Below, one piece after another: positions 32,894-41,776 of a DNA stretch of 64,000 nucleotides; positions within the stretch are counted from its first letter, which is position 1, and each line of letters begins with the position of its first letter. The stretch comes from Anaerolineales bacterium UBA5195. GTDB lineage: Bacteria > Chloroflexota > Anaerolineae > Anaerolineales > Villigracilaceae. The notes under the pieces were generated by a model. That model searched no databases. It was not told the origin of the DNA and saw nothing but the letters and a program-made list of their open reading frames with translations. A program made the position numbers and the translations under genes. The DNA lies in NCBI GenBank assembly GCA_002412925.1, contig DHVZ01000024.1:158258-222257 (forward strand), read 5' to 3'.

Positions 32894-35167
32894 ATGCACA
32901 CTGAAAAGATACCCTCTGTCTCTCTGCAGACAATTGGGCAAAAGCTGGTTGTCACCTCCCCCATCTATGGCTGGGAATGGGATGGAGAAACCGATTCTTT
33001 CTCGTTGATCGACGCCGAACAACATCTCATATCAAAGGGGCGCCACCAGCCGTTGATCATCACCACAGGCAACAGAACGGGAGGCTGTCTCCTGGCACGC
33101 CAGCGTGATTTCAGGGTTGAAAATAATCGCGCCACGATCCTTTACTCTGGTTTAAACGGTGATGCAACCCTGACGGTCGTCTGGAATTTTTACGAGGATT
33201 TCATCACACTCGAATGCCTGCGGTATGAGTCTCCCGAAGCGGAAGAACTTGTGCAGGCAGTCTACTTTGCCGAGCCAAGTGGAAATTCTTCGGAACAGGG
33301 ATATTCCCCGTCGCTCTACAGCCGGTATGTTGTCGTCCCGGGATTGTGCATGAGCCCCAGCGTCAGCCCGATTGTTGACCTGCACTCGCGGCTCTCTGTC
33401 AACGCCGTGCTGGGATCGGGAGCCATGCGCGGCCCCGGGTTGACCCAGCAATGGGGCCTGCCTGCGCACTATTTTTGCGCGTTCAACACCGCAGACCAGT
33501 GGAATGCCATCGGCGCCAGAAGCCGGCAATCGGCAGCGGTTTGTTGGGGACTGCGGGAACTGCCCCAGGCTGATTACCGACTCGAAATCCGCGAAGGGGC
33601 CATCAGCCCGGTCTTGAACCTCCGCAGCGACATCTGGAAACACTTGAAGACACCAGGAGCCGTCGAACTCGGTTTTGCATTCATGATCACATTTGGGACG
33701 CAATACCACACGGCAATCCGCAACTACTACACGATACTTGCGCGAGAAAAAATTGTTAATCCCAAAAGGGACACGGGGGCGCCAGAGAAGAATAAGGTCT
33801 TGCTCGCGCCTCAATACAATACCTGGGGAGTCGAATCGTCCAAGGCGTTGAAACCCGAGGCGCTGACCGAAGCGTTGGTGCTTGAGATCCTTGAAAAACT
33901 GCGTCTCTCAGGAATGAAAGCGCGCACATTTGTGATCGACGATAAATGGGAAAGCCATTACGGGGAACTGAAACATGACGAGGTGCGTTTCCCCCACTTT
34001 GAGGCCTTGCTCGAAAAAATCCGGGGTGAGGGGTATTTTCTTGGCTTGTGGGCAGCTTTTTTGCGCTGCCAGGATCCAACTGCTTTGGGTTTGAACGAAT
34101 CACACTTGCTGCAAACCCCCGAAGGCGGGCCTCTCTGGCTGGTGCATCAAGCCTCACGCTATGGCATTTTTGACGTTACCCAGCCCGCTGTTCAGCATGC
34201 CTTGCAGGAGCGCGCCCGGCAATTCATGCGCCGCTACCGTCCAGACCTGATCAAGTTCGATTTTGGCTACGAACTGCCCTCGTTGGATGTTGCCGCGCCC
34301 GCCGATTTGCGCTGGGCCGGGGAACGGCTGCTCCAAAAAGGGCTGGAAGTGGTCGTGGGCGCCATGAAAGCGGAGAACCCGAATCTCGTCATCATGTATT
34401 ACGGCCTTTCACCGCTGCTGCTCGACTACTATGACCTGCACAGCCCCGACGACCTGGTCTATTGCGGCGGGGATTATGACCTGGAGACCAACCGGCGCAT
34501 CTTTTTCAGCAGCCTGTGCGGTGAATTGGGCTTGCCCACCTATGGTTCCTCCGGCTATGATTGGGCCTCCGCCCCAGATATTTGGTTCGATTCCGCGCCT
34601 TCAGGCACGCTGGGTTCGCTGCACTGTTTCGACGGCGATGAAAACGGCGACCTGCCCCGGGCCGAATGGATTGCAAAATTCAACGGCCTTTCTGCCATCT
34701 TGCGCCATGAAACAACCTTCACAATCCAGCCGATCGACGCCAGTTGGCAGGGCGGCTTACGGGCAGCCTTTTCACCTTCCTGGGAGCGTCTTGAAAACGG
34801 GAAAACCGTCCTGCTGGCATTGCGCACCCACAAATTTGATGGCAAACCCGCCAGTCAATCTTACAAGGATGTTTTGCACACCACCGTTGGTCTGGTCGTG
34901 GCCTCGCTGGACGAACGCAGCCTGGCCGAATCCGGGCGGCTGGGGCTCGTTCCCTTCGGGGATGGCATTTGTGTTCTGGAACACCTGCCTGCCAGCGCCA
35001 ATAAAACGAAGGTTCTGATTACAGAACATTATCTGGGCGGAGGCCAACGAGAAGACGCTTCCACCTGCCAGTCTGGCCGCCTTGAACTGACCTTGCGCCA
35101 AACCAGGGCAGATCAAATTCTCGAATGGCTGGAAATCGTCTTTTCTACGGACAAAAATATTTTATAA
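32894..35167 (+). CDS. Alpha-galactosidase-like glycoside hydrolase (GH36 / clan GH-D type)
   Basis: A 757-residue protein. An N-terminal beta-supersandwich (1-290) precedes a TIM barrel: RTFVIDDKWESHYGEL, FLGLWAAFLRCQDP, and the nucleophile in DLIKFDFGYEL (Asp456), followed by VYCGGDYDLETNRR, where the acid/base residue is expected. No signal peptide. The clan GH-D assignment rests on the KFDFG motif and order of strands; it is divergent from classical GH36, so substrate (raffinose-type alpha-galactosides, or others) is inferred from the neighbouring galT and galK. ATG 32894 is chosen over a TTG at 32879. Stop codon overlaps the -10 box of the galT promoter. Confidence 0.8.
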   Translation: MHTEKIPSVSLQTIGQKLVVTSPIYGWEWDGETDSFSLIDAEQHLISKGRHQPLIITTGNRTGGCLLARQRDFRVENNRATILYSGLNGDATLTVVWNFYEDFITLECLRYESPEAEELVQAVYFAEPSGNSSEQGYSPSLYSRYVVVPGLCMSPSVSPIVDLHSRLSVNAVLGSGAMRGPGLTQQWGLPAHYFCAFNTADQWNAIGARSRQSAAVCWGLRELPQADYRLEIREGAISPVLNLRSDIWKHLKTPGAVELGFAFMITFGTQYHTAIRNYYTILAREKIVNPKRDTGAPEKNKVLLAPQYNTWGVESSKALKPEALTEALVLEILEKLRLSGMKARTFVIDDKWESHYGELKHDEVRFPHFEALLEKIRGEGYFLGLWAAFLRCQDPTALGLNESHLLQTPEGGPLWLVHQASRYGIFDVTQPAVQHALQERARQFMRRYRPDLIKFDFGYELPSLDVAAPADLRWAGERLLQKGLEVVVGAMKAENPNLVIMYYGLSPLLLDYYDLHSPDDLVYCGGDYDLETNRRIFFSSLCGELGLPTYGSSGYDWASAPDIWFDSAPSGTLGSLHCFDGDENGDLPRAEWIAKFNGLSAILRHETTFTIQPIDASWQGGLRAAFSPSWERLENGKTVLLALRTHKFDGKPASQSYKDVLHTTVGLVVASLDERSLAESGRLGLVPFGDGICVLEHLPASANKTKVLITEHYLGGGQREDASTCQSGRLELTLRQTRADQILEWLEIVFSTDKNIL

Positions 35168-35187
35168 TGTTATCGTTCCCGGGAACG
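35163..35187 (+). promoter_or_regulatory. galT-galK promoter with palindromic operator
   Basis: TATAAT at 35163-35168 overlaps the GH36 stop. Just downstream, 35174-35187 is a perfect 14-bp palindrome (CGTTCCCGGGAACG), a CpG/GC-centred site of the LacI-family type placed at the transcription start. The layout TATAATGTTA-operator-GTAA matches the GH36 promoter, but the operator core differs. Confidence 0.7.
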
Positions 35188-35259
35188 TAAACGATTAGCA
35201 CTCTGCATTCCAAGCCTCGGTAATCATCAACATTTTTCTTCTTCAAGGATGGAACAACC

Positions 35260-36321
35260 ATGTTCGACTCTCCGCACCGCCGCTATAATCCCCTCACGCG
35301 CGAATGGGTGCTCGTCTCACCCCACCGCGCCAAACGCCCCTGGCAGGGCCAGGTGGAAAAGTCTGCGCCCCAGAACCTGCCCGAATACGACCCAACTTGC
35401 TACCTCTGTTCCGGAAACGAGCGCGCAGGCGGGGTTTTCAACCCGGTCTATACCGGCACTTTTGTCTTCGAGAATGACTTTGCTGCCCTCTTGCCCGAGC
35501 CGCCAGATCAGGTGCCGGAGACCACCCACCCGCTGCTGACCGCCACTCCTGAGCGTGGACTCTGCCGGGTGGTCTGTTTCTCTCCGCGCCACGACCTGTC
35601 CCTGCCCGAACTGGACATCCCTGCCATCGAAAAGGTCATTGCCACTTGGACGCGTGAATCCACCGACCTGGCGGCCAGGGACTTCATCCAGTATGTGCAG
35701 GTTTTCGAGAACAAGGGCGCGATGATGGGCTGCTCCAACCCGCATCCGCACAGCCAGTTATGGGCGCAGTCGCAGATTCCCAACGAGGTCAGCAAGGAAT
35801 TCGCCGCACAGACTGACTATTTCAAAGTCAATGGCCGTCCGCTGCTCCTGGATTACCTCGCTGAGGAACAAAAGCGTCAGGAGCGGATCCTGGCGATCAA
35901 CGACCATTTCACCGCGCTGGTTCCCTTCTGGGCGGTCTGGCCGTTCGAAACCATGGTTGTGGCGCACCGTCCCACAGCTTATTTGTCTGACCTGACTCCC
36001 GCCGAAGTCACCGCCCTGGCAGAGATCTTCAAGCAGATCACCACCCGCTACGACAACCTGTTTGAAATTTCTTTCCCTTACTCGATGGGGTTCCACCAGG
36101 CCCCCGTCGACCCTGCTGGAGAGCACGGGGCAGGCGGCAATCCGCATCCCGAATGGGTGCTGCACGCCCATTTCTATCCGCCGCTGCTGCGCTCGGCCAC
36201 CGTCCGCAAGTTTATGGTCGGTTACGAAATGTTGGGCATGCCCCAGCGCGACATCACGCCCGAAACCGCCGCCGAGCGACTGCGTGAGCAATCCTTGATT
36301 CATTATAAACACCGACCATAG
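35260..36321 (+). CDS. galT: Galactose-1-phosphate uridylyltransferase
   Basis: A 353-residue GalT class I enzyme. RRYNPLTREWVLVSPHRAKRPW is the N-terminal family signature (given here in part), CYLCSGN the first zinc knuckle, and NPHPHSQLW the catalytic H-P-H site. It exchanges UMP between UDP-glucose and galactose-1-phosphate in the Leloir pathway. The leader has the operator described at 35174. It is followed by galK 51 bases downstream, probably in one transcript. Downstream of the glycosidases it completes galactose use. Confidence 0.95.
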   Translation: MFDSPHRRYNPLTREWVLVSPHRAKRPWQGQVEKSAPQNLPEYDPTCYLCSGNERAGGVFNPVYTGTFVFENDFAALLPEPPDQVPETTHPLLTATPERGLCRVVCFSPRHDLSLPELDIPAIEKVIATWTRESTDLAARDFIQYVQVFENKGAMMGCSNPHPHSQLWAQSQIPNEVSKEFAAQTDYFKVNGRPLLLDYLAEEQKRQERILAINDHFTALVPFWAVWPFETMVVAHRPTAYLSDLTPAEVTALAEIFKQITTRYDNLFEISFPYSMGFHQAPVDPAGEHGAGGNPHPEWVLHAHFYPPLLRSATVRKFMVGYEMLGMPQRDITPETAAERLREQSLIHYKHRP

Positions 36322-36372
36322 ACCGCGCCGCACTGCCCATCGCCCACGGTCCACGGATATAGAGGAACCGAA

Positions 36373-37548
36373 ATGTCCATTCCAACCACCCTGACCGAAA
36401 TTTTCCGCCAGAAGTTTGGCAGTGACCCCGCCTTCCTCGCCCGCGCACCGGGACGGGTCAACCTGCTGGGCGAGCACGTCGACTACAACGATGGCTTTGT
36501 CCTGCCAGCTGCCATCGATCGCACCACTTATGTAGCTTTTTCCCCGGCAAATTCTGACCAGACGACCCTCTGGGCCGCGGATTTCGACCAAAAGGCGGTT
36601 TTCTCCCTGAAGACTTTGGCCGCCAAGACCCAACCCGATGGTTCTCCCCTGCCGGAATGGGCCTGCTACCCCGCCGGAGTGCTGTGGGCGCTGACCGAGG
36701 CTGGCCTGGAAACCCCTGCCTTGAACGCGGTTTTCTCGTCGGATGTGCCACGCGGCTCGGGGCTGAGTTCTTCCGCCTCGGTCGAGATGGCTTTCGGCGT
36801 GGCCTGGAGCCAGTTGGGCGGCTGGTCGATCCCGCCAATGGAACTGGCCCGGCTCGGACAGAGGGCCGAGAACAAATACGTGGGTGTCAACTGCGGCATC
36901 ATGGATCAGTTCGCCTCAGCCTGCGGCGAAACTGACCGGCTGCTCTACCTCGATTGTCGCTCCCTCACCTGGCAGACTGTGCCCCTGCCGCAGAATGTTT
37001 CCATCGTGGTCGCAGATACCACCGTTCGGCGCAAGCTGACCTCGGGCGAATACAACCAGCGCCGCAACGCCTGTGAGGAAGCTGTCCGCCTGTTGAAAGC
37101 AGACTTGCCAGGGATCACTGCCCTGCGTGATGTCAGCGTGGAGGCTTTTAATCGGTTTGCGCCCAAACTGCCAGTTGAAGTGGAAAAACGAGCGCGGCAT
37201 GTGGTCGAAGAAGTGGAGCGCTCGCGGCAGGCGATTCCGCTGCTCGAAAGCGGAGACCTGGCGCAATTTGGGAAATTGATGAACGAGTGCCATGCCAGCC
37301 TGCGCGACCTGTATGAAGTCTCCTGCCCGGAACTGGACGTGATGGCGCGCCTGGCGCAGCCGCTCCCAGGGTGCTATGGCGCTCGTTTAACGGGAGCCGG
37401 TTTCGGGGGCTGCACCGTCAACCTGGTGGCGCGGGAGCAGGCCGAAACTTTCGCCCAAGCCCTGGCGGCAGGTTATGAGTCCGAAACCAGTCTCCATCCA
37501 GAGATTTATATCTGCCGCGCCTCGGCTGGAGCAGGACTGGTGGAATAA
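36373..37548 (+). CDS. galK: Galactokinase
   Basis: A 391-residue GHMP kinase. The N-terminal galactose signature GRVNLLGEHVDYNDGFVLP, the ATP loop PRGSGLSSSASVEM, and the C-terminal GARLTGAGFGGCTVNL are all present. It phosphorylates galactose to galactose-1-phosphate for GalT. GAGG lies upstream of ATG 36373. A hairpin terminator follows. A classical galE is not in the locus; the nearby SDR is of the TDH type. Confidence 0.96.
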   Translation: MSIPTTLTEIFRQKFGSDPAFLARAPGRVNLLGEHVDYNDGFVLPAAIDRTTYVAFSPANSDQTTLWAADFDQKAVFSLKTLAAKTQPDGSPLPEWACYPAGVLWALTEAGLETPALNAVFSSDVPRGSGLSSSASVEMAFGVAWSQLGGWSIPPMELARLGQRAENKYVGVNCGIMDQFASACGETDRLLYLDCRSLTWQTVPLPQNVSIVVADTTVRRKLTSGEYNQRRNACEEAVRLLKADLPGITALRDVSVEAFNRFAPKLPVEVEKRARHVVEEVERSRQAIPLLESGDLAQFGKLMNECHASLRDLYEVSCPELDVMARLAQPLPGCYGARLTGAGFGGCTVNLVAREQAETFAQALAAGYESETSLHPEIYICRASAGAGLVE

Positions 37549-37552
37549 AAAC

Positions 37553-37585
37553 AAAAGACCCCGTGGGCACAAGCCGCGGGGTCTT
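37553..37585 (+). terminator. Terminator after galK
   Basis: AAGACCCC (37555-37562) with GGGGTCTT (37578-37585), extended inward by four pairs including one G-T, 7-base loop; a moderately T-rich tail follows. Confidence 0.75.
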
Positions 37586-37618
37586 GGTTTCATTTCTCGC
37601 TCTTTCCTGAGCGCAACC

Positions 37619-38653
37619 TCATTCTTTTGTTCTCAAACTCGGTCTTTTATAACGTTTTTTGATTTCTGGCAGGAAATACTCATCAAAGAAGCGGTCGGCG
37701 TCGTAATCTGGCTTCCAGCCCCATTCCTGGCGGGCCAGGGTATCATCCACATCCTCCGGCCATGAGTCGACAATTCCCTGGCGGCGCGGGTTCGGCTCGA
37801 ACGTGATCTGTGCACCATGGAAGGCGCTCAACGCCCGTTTGCGAAACTCACCAGCCGTCAGGCTAAAGGCCGCGATATTGTAAACGACATGGCTCAGGTT
37901 CTGGCGCGGGGCTTCGGTCAACATGATCAGTGATTTGATCGCATCGGGCATGGCCATGAAAGAGATCTTCGTGTCTTCGCTGACAAAACAGGCATAGGGT
38001 CTGCCCTGGGCCGCGGCATGCAGCATTTCGGGGCCATAGTCGCTCGTCCCGCCGCTCGGCAGGGTGAAGGCGCTGATCAAGCCAGGGAAGCGGATGGCGC
38101 GAAAGTCAAGCATCGTTGGCGGGGTGGGGTCCAGGTGGCGCTGGCCGAAATAACGGCTGTAATACATCCCCAGTTTTTCGCAGTAGAGCTTGTTGCAGCC
38201 ATACATGGTATGCGGCGTGTTGTACTCGTCCTCTGTGACCACCCCGGCAGCCCGTTTGGCTTCCGCATTCGGAAAGCCATAGGCCGCAATCGAACTGGGG
38301 AACAGGAACTTGACTTCCTTCTTGTATTTCTCTGAGCGATAGGCCGCCATCATCAACAACTGCATCGTCCCTTCCACGTTGATGCGGTGGGCTTCCTCGG
38401 TGGCTACTTCTGCCTTCGATGAGAGTGACGCGGCCAGATGATAAATAATGTCAAAATCATAATCATAGAATTGTTTGATCCGGTTGACCAGGTCCCCCTG
38501 CAAATGCTCGGCAGGCAGTGATTTGATCGCCTCGGGCAGGGGCGCCAGATCGGCGGTCACAATCCGGTAGCCTCCGCGCGCTGACAGGTTCTGGATCAGG
38601 GCCTGGCCGATTTCACCACATGCGCCGGTGATCAGGACAGCTTTTTCACTCAT
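37619..38653 (-). CDS. NAD-dependent epimerase/dehydrogenase of the SDR-TDH type
   Basis: A 344-residue extended SDR. The Rossmann loop TGACGEIGQALIQ is at the N-terminus and the catalytic YGCNK Tyr/Lys pair lies near 155. The second half, with RFPGLISAF, PSGGTSDYGPEMLHAA, FMAMPDAIKSLI, and SWPEDVDDTLARQEWGWKP, strongly resembles the SDR form of L-threonine 3-dehydrogenase rather than GalE. It may oxidise L-threonine or a related 3-hydroxy acid/sugar substrate. GGAG precedes ATG 38653; the longer frame to 38722 is rejected. It is convergent with galK, so it is not part of the gal transcript. Confidence 0.83.
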   Translation of the reverse strand: MSEKAVLITGACGEIGQALIQNLSARGGYRIVTADLAPLPEAIKSLPAEHLQGDLVNRIKQFYDYDFDIIYHLAASLSSKAEVATEEAHRINVEGTMQLLMMAAYRSEKYKKEVKFLFPSSIAAYGFPNAEAKRAAGVVTEDEYNTPHTMYGCNKLYCEKLGMYYSRYFGQRHLDPTPPTMLDFRAIRFPGLISAFTLPSGGTSDYGPEMLHAAAQGRPYACFVSEDTKISFMAMPDAIKSLIMLTEAPRQNLSHVVYNIAAFSLTAGEFRKRALSAFHGAQITFEPNPRRQGIVDSWPEDVDDTLARQEWGWKPDYDADRFFDEYFLPEIKKRYKRPSLRTKE

Positions 38654-38758
38654 TGAACTCTCCTTCATAGTAGAATGGAATGGTTCACGCTTACAGGGCG
38701 AATTGATTCTACAATAACCCATCCAAAAAAACCTGTAACATTCTTCCTCAATCCCTCA

Positions 38759-38937
38759 TGTCATTCCCGTAAAAGCATCGGAAAAATGTGCGAGGAGGGT
38801 TGGGTAGGCCCGTGTTGGTCAAGACCAGGCGGTATCGAAACCCAACGAAACACTCAACCATTAGCGGGCAATCCTAGCGAAAGACATCGTCCGTTTAGGC
38901 GGAGATTGCTTCGGCCGAATGCCCTCGCAACGATACA
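38759..38937. repeat. Decayed second copy of the TGTCATTGCGAG-type element
   Basis: The 295-bp gap between the SDR and lipoprotein genes starts this element at TGTCATTCC and ends it at CTCGCAACGATACA, with GGAGATTGCTTCGG near the right end, matching the 8296-8447 element in its ends and in one internal segment. The middle differs. No gene seen in the gap. Confidence 0.55.
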
Positions 38938-38948
38938 TAATTAATAAC

Positions 38949-39794
38949 ATGCGCCAACTGACCTTTTTCCTTCTGACAGCAACTCTTCTCTTATCGGCCT
39001 GCGTCCCCATGAGCAACGTCGACGTGACTCCCCTCGGCCCGCCTGCCGTTTCGGAAGCGTTATCTCCGACTGCCACGATTGTCTGGTTCCCGGCCACCGC
39101 CACCTGGACACCTTTCCCAACCATCCAGCCGAGCGCCACGCTTCAGTCCTTCCCCGGGTTGGGCGCGCAGGTCTATTCGGATGACTTCAGTGAACCGGAA
39201 AACTGGCCGAATGCCAGGCCTGAAGCGCTTGGCGGCAACAACCTGATCCTCGACCGCAACCGCCTGACCCTGGCGCTAAATGTTCCGCCCGCCTCCTTGT
39301 ACAGTCTACAAAACGGCCTGTTGCTGAGGGATTTTTACGCCGAAATGACCGTTTCGGCCAACCGCTGTTCGGGCGCAGACACCTACGGGATGCTCTTCCG
39401 TGCGGCGAGTGAAGCCTATGCCTATCGATTTGTTTTGAACTGCACCGGCCAGGTGCGCGTCGACCGCATTCGCGGCGGAGTCGTCAGCCCCCTGCAAGAC
39501 TGGCTGCCCAGCGGCGATGCGCCTCCCGGCGCTCCAGGAATCGTCAAAATGGGCGTCTGGGCTGCCGGTGCGGAGATGCGTTTCTTCTTGAACGGGCGCT
39601 ACCAGTTCAGCGTACTCGACCCGGTTTTCAGGAACGGTACGCTGGGAGCCTTTGCCAGCGCCTCCAGCCCCAACGGGATGAACATCAGCTTTTCCGATCT
39701 GACAGTCAACTCCGTCGAATATGTTTCTCCCACACCCACTGCCACCGCCTCCAGGACGCCGAAACCCTCGCGCACGCCGAGGCCAACCCCATAA
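38949..39794 (+). CDS. Lipoprotein with a beta-sandwich (laminin-G/DUF1080-like) domain
   Basis: A 281-residue lipoprotein. The signal ends LLLSAC (Cys18), then a Thr/Pro linker. The body (about 80-255) starts DDFSEPENWPN and includes LLRDFYAEMTVSANRCSGADTYG and FSDLTV, which resemble concanavalin-like beta-sandwich domains that bind sugars or follow glycan hydrolases. The C-terminus is a Thr/Pro/Arg tail. Function unknown. ATG 38949 is 7 bases after a CATAAT box (38936-38941), a leaderless layout; the start at 38919 lies inside the repeat. Confidence 0.72.
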   Translation: MRQLTFFLLTATLLLSACVPMSNVDVTPLGPPAVSEALSPTATIVWFPATATWTPFPTIQPSATLQSFPGLGAQVYSDDFSEPENWPNARPEALGGNNLILDRNRLTLALNVPPASLYSLQNGLLLRDFYAEMTVSANRCSGADTYGMLFRAASEAYAYRFVLNCTGQVRVDRIRGGVVSPLQDWLPSGDAPPGAPGIVKMGVWAAGAEMRFFLNGRYQFSVLDPVFRNGTLGAFASASSPNGMNISFSDLTVNSVEYVSPTPTATASRTPKPSRTPRPTP

Positions 39795-39864
39795 GTTTTA
39801 CGCAGCACGCACTACGCGAGTGGAACATGTTGCGTATTGCGTAGAGGCCTGATAAACTCGCAGT

Positions 39865-40704
39865 ATGCCCAAGAATAAATTAAACAACCTTGACTCCAAG
39901 ACCTGGCTGAAATTCCAGAAATCGTGGTTTATCCACAACCCGCCGCCGCGCAAGAAGGGCGTGCTGCGTCATCCGGCCAAATTCCCTGAGACACTGGCGC
40001 AGGAATTTATCGAGTTTTTCACCAAAAGCGGCGAAACCGTGCTCGACCCGATGGCCGGGACCGGTTCCACGCTGGTGGCGGCCCTGCGCTGCGGGCGGAA
40101 TTCCTACGGGATCGAATTGAACCCTGGGTACGCGCAGATCGCGCAGGAAGTGGTCAGCGAGGAAAAAGCTGCTTTGGCGGCGCTGGGATGCGGGTCTCCA
40201 GACCCGCATCCAACCGTGGACAGTTTGGCCGCCGAGGTCATCAATGGGGATGCGCTTAAAGCGGTCGAGTATGGGATCCCGACCATTGATTATGTGCTGA
40301 CTTCCCCTCCATATTGGGATATGCTCCACGCCAAAGGCGCAGAAAACCAGAAAAAACGGCGGGAGTCCGACGAATTGGACATAGTTTATTCGGACGACCC
40401 GCATGACTTGGGCAACATCCATGATTACGAGGTTTTTTTGAGCCTGCTGGTGACGATCTATAGCGGGCTGAAACCGCTGCTGCGCGAAAAGGCCTACCTG
40501 ACGATTATCGTCAAGAACGTCAAGAAGGGCGGTAAAATTTACCCGTTGGCGTGGGATCTGGCGCGCGAACTCGGCAAGGTTTACACCTTGAAGGATGAAA
40601 AAATCTGGATGCAGGACAACCAACCGCTGGCGCCCTTTGGGCTGGGCAGCGCCTGGGTCAGCAATACCTTTCATCATTATTGTTTGCAGTTTCGGAATGA
40701 GTAA
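39865..40704 (+). CDS. Site-specific DNA methyltransferase (N4-cytosine/N6-adenine type)
   Basis: A 279-residue enzyme. Motif X/I is HPAKFPETLAQEFIEFF then DPMAGTGST (61-69), the SAM site; motif IV is TSPPYW (146-151), the form typical of N4-cytosine and some N6-adenine methyltransferases. The SAM motif precedes the catalytic motif. A short in-frame palindromic repeat adds a CGSPDPHP segment near 109-116. It lies 57 bases upstream of a gene with a PD-(D/E)xK-like nuclease motif, so they may form a type II restriction-modification pair. It begins 6 bases after a TAAACT box, a leaderless layout. Confidence 0.85.
   Translation: MPKNKLNNLDSKTWLKFQKSWFIHNPPPRKKGVLRHPAKFPETLAQEFIEFFTKSGETVLDPMAGTGSTLVAALRCGRNSYGIELNPGYAQIAQEVVSEEKAALAALGCGSPDPHPTVDSLAAEVINGDALKAVEYGIPTIDYVLTSPPYWDMLHAKGAENQKKRRESDELDIVYSDDPHDLGNIHDYEVFLSLLVTIYSGLKPLLREKAYLTIIVKNVKKGGKIYPLAWDLARELGKVYTLKDEKIWMQDNQPLAPFGLGSAWVSNTFHHYCLQFRNE
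40186..40211. repeat. 12-bp-arm palindrome inside the DNA methyltransferase gene
   Basis: Arms 40186-40197 and 40200-40211 are perfect complements around a CC loop. It is translated in frame and lies in the variable part between motifs I and IV. Confidence 0.8.
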
Positions 40705-40761
40705 ATCGAGAATAGAAAATAGTGAATAGCCCCCTTCCCCACTCTTCATTCACGATTAACC

Positions 40762-41760
40762 ATGATCTCGGCCTCTGACTTTATCAAGCTCCCGTATACG
40801 CCCGATCTAACCGAGGGCGGCATCGCCTATGCCACGCGTTCCCTGCCGCATACGTATGACCGGATGGGCGGGTCGCTCTATTCGCGGCTGCGGCGGATCG
40901 TTGGCGGGGTGGCAGTGGAACTGGCCTTCCGGCGCTACCTGGGTGAACAGGAGATCCCCTTCGATGTGAAGGGCGCGACACCCTTTACAGAACCTGACCG
41001 CTATGACGTTTCCCTCGGCGGGCATCGCTGCGACATCAAGACTTTTGTGACCTCCAAGCGCAACCAGATCACGGCCATGCGTCGCAACCCCGGGCTGGTT
41101 TTGCGCGCCCCAGCCTTGATCCCCGAAGACCAGTTTTTTGCCGTCAACCATGCCGGGCAGGATCTTTACCTGTTCGCCTTTTTGCTGGGACTGACGACAA
41201 ATTCCCCTGAAGACATCCAAAAAGCTGTCGCCGCCAGCCAGCAGATTTACCTGATCCACCCGCTGCGCTCGGATTGGTCGCGCCCGCAGGCCTGGGCGCC
41301 GCTTGGAAGACTGGCATTGAAAAGCGAGTGCCCCGCGCCGCTGACAGTAGAAATCGGAGGGCAGGATGCCGAGCGCAACTTCATCACCGAAACGCTGACG
41401 CTCGAACCGCTGAGCCGCGCTTTTGCGCTGAACAACTACTACAGCCTGGCCTATGTTCATGCCGACAGCCTCCCTGCCGCGCGAATCGGCATCCACAGCG
41501 CAGCCAAAGGCGAAATTTACCTGATCCTGCCGCACGAGTGGGGCAATATCTGGATTTACGGACTGGAAATCTGGCTGGCCGGGTACATCGCGCATGAAGA
41601 ATTTCGCCGCAAATCCAGCGCCATTTTTGCCGGCAGCCGCGTCTTCCAGTACAGCAAAACGCAAACGAAAAATATGTCCGTGCCGGTGACGGATTTGCGT
41701 TCGTTGGAAGATTTGTTTGAACGGGTCAAAGAGTGGGATGAGCAGAAGAAGAGCTGGTAG
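40762..41760 (+). CDS. Uncharacterised protein with a PD-(D/E)xK-like nuclease motif; candidate restriction endonuclease
   Basis: A 332-residue protein I do not recognise as a named family. Residues 82-93 read D-x8-D-I-K (RYDVSLGGHRCDIKTF), the spacing of the metal-binding PD-(D/E)xK nuclease core; Glu53 upstream in an alpha helix could complete the site. The remaining 230 residues show mixed alpha/beta, rich in Tyr, Trp and Arg, with no transmembrane helix. It follows a DNA methyltransferase on the same strand, the usual order for a small type II system. The endonuclease role is inference from motif plus context. Start at ATG 40762, weak ribosome site. Confidence 0.6.
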   Translation: MISASDFIKLPYTPDLTEGGIAYATRSLPHTYDRMGGSLYSRLRRIVGGVAVELAFRRYLGEQEIPFDVKGATPFTEPDRYDVSLGGHRCDIKTFVTSKRNQITAMRRNPGLVLRAPALIPEDQFFAVNHAGQDLYLFAFLLGLTTNSPEDIQKAVAASQQIYLIHPLRSDWSRPQAWAPLGRLALKSECPAPLTVEIGGQDAERNFITETLTLEPLSRAFALNNYYSLAYVHADSLPAARIGIHSAAKGEIYLILPHEWGNIWIYGLEIWLAGYIAHEEFRRKSSAIFAGSRVFQYSKTQTKNMSVPVTDLRSLEDLFERVKEWDEQKKSW

Positions 41761-41776
41761 TGATTAAGGAGACAAA

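Noticed and set aside
37619..38653. galE (UDP-glucose 4-epimerase) completing the Leloir pathway
   Set aside because: The C-terminal half matches the TDH-type SDR much better than GalE, and the gene is convergent with galK.
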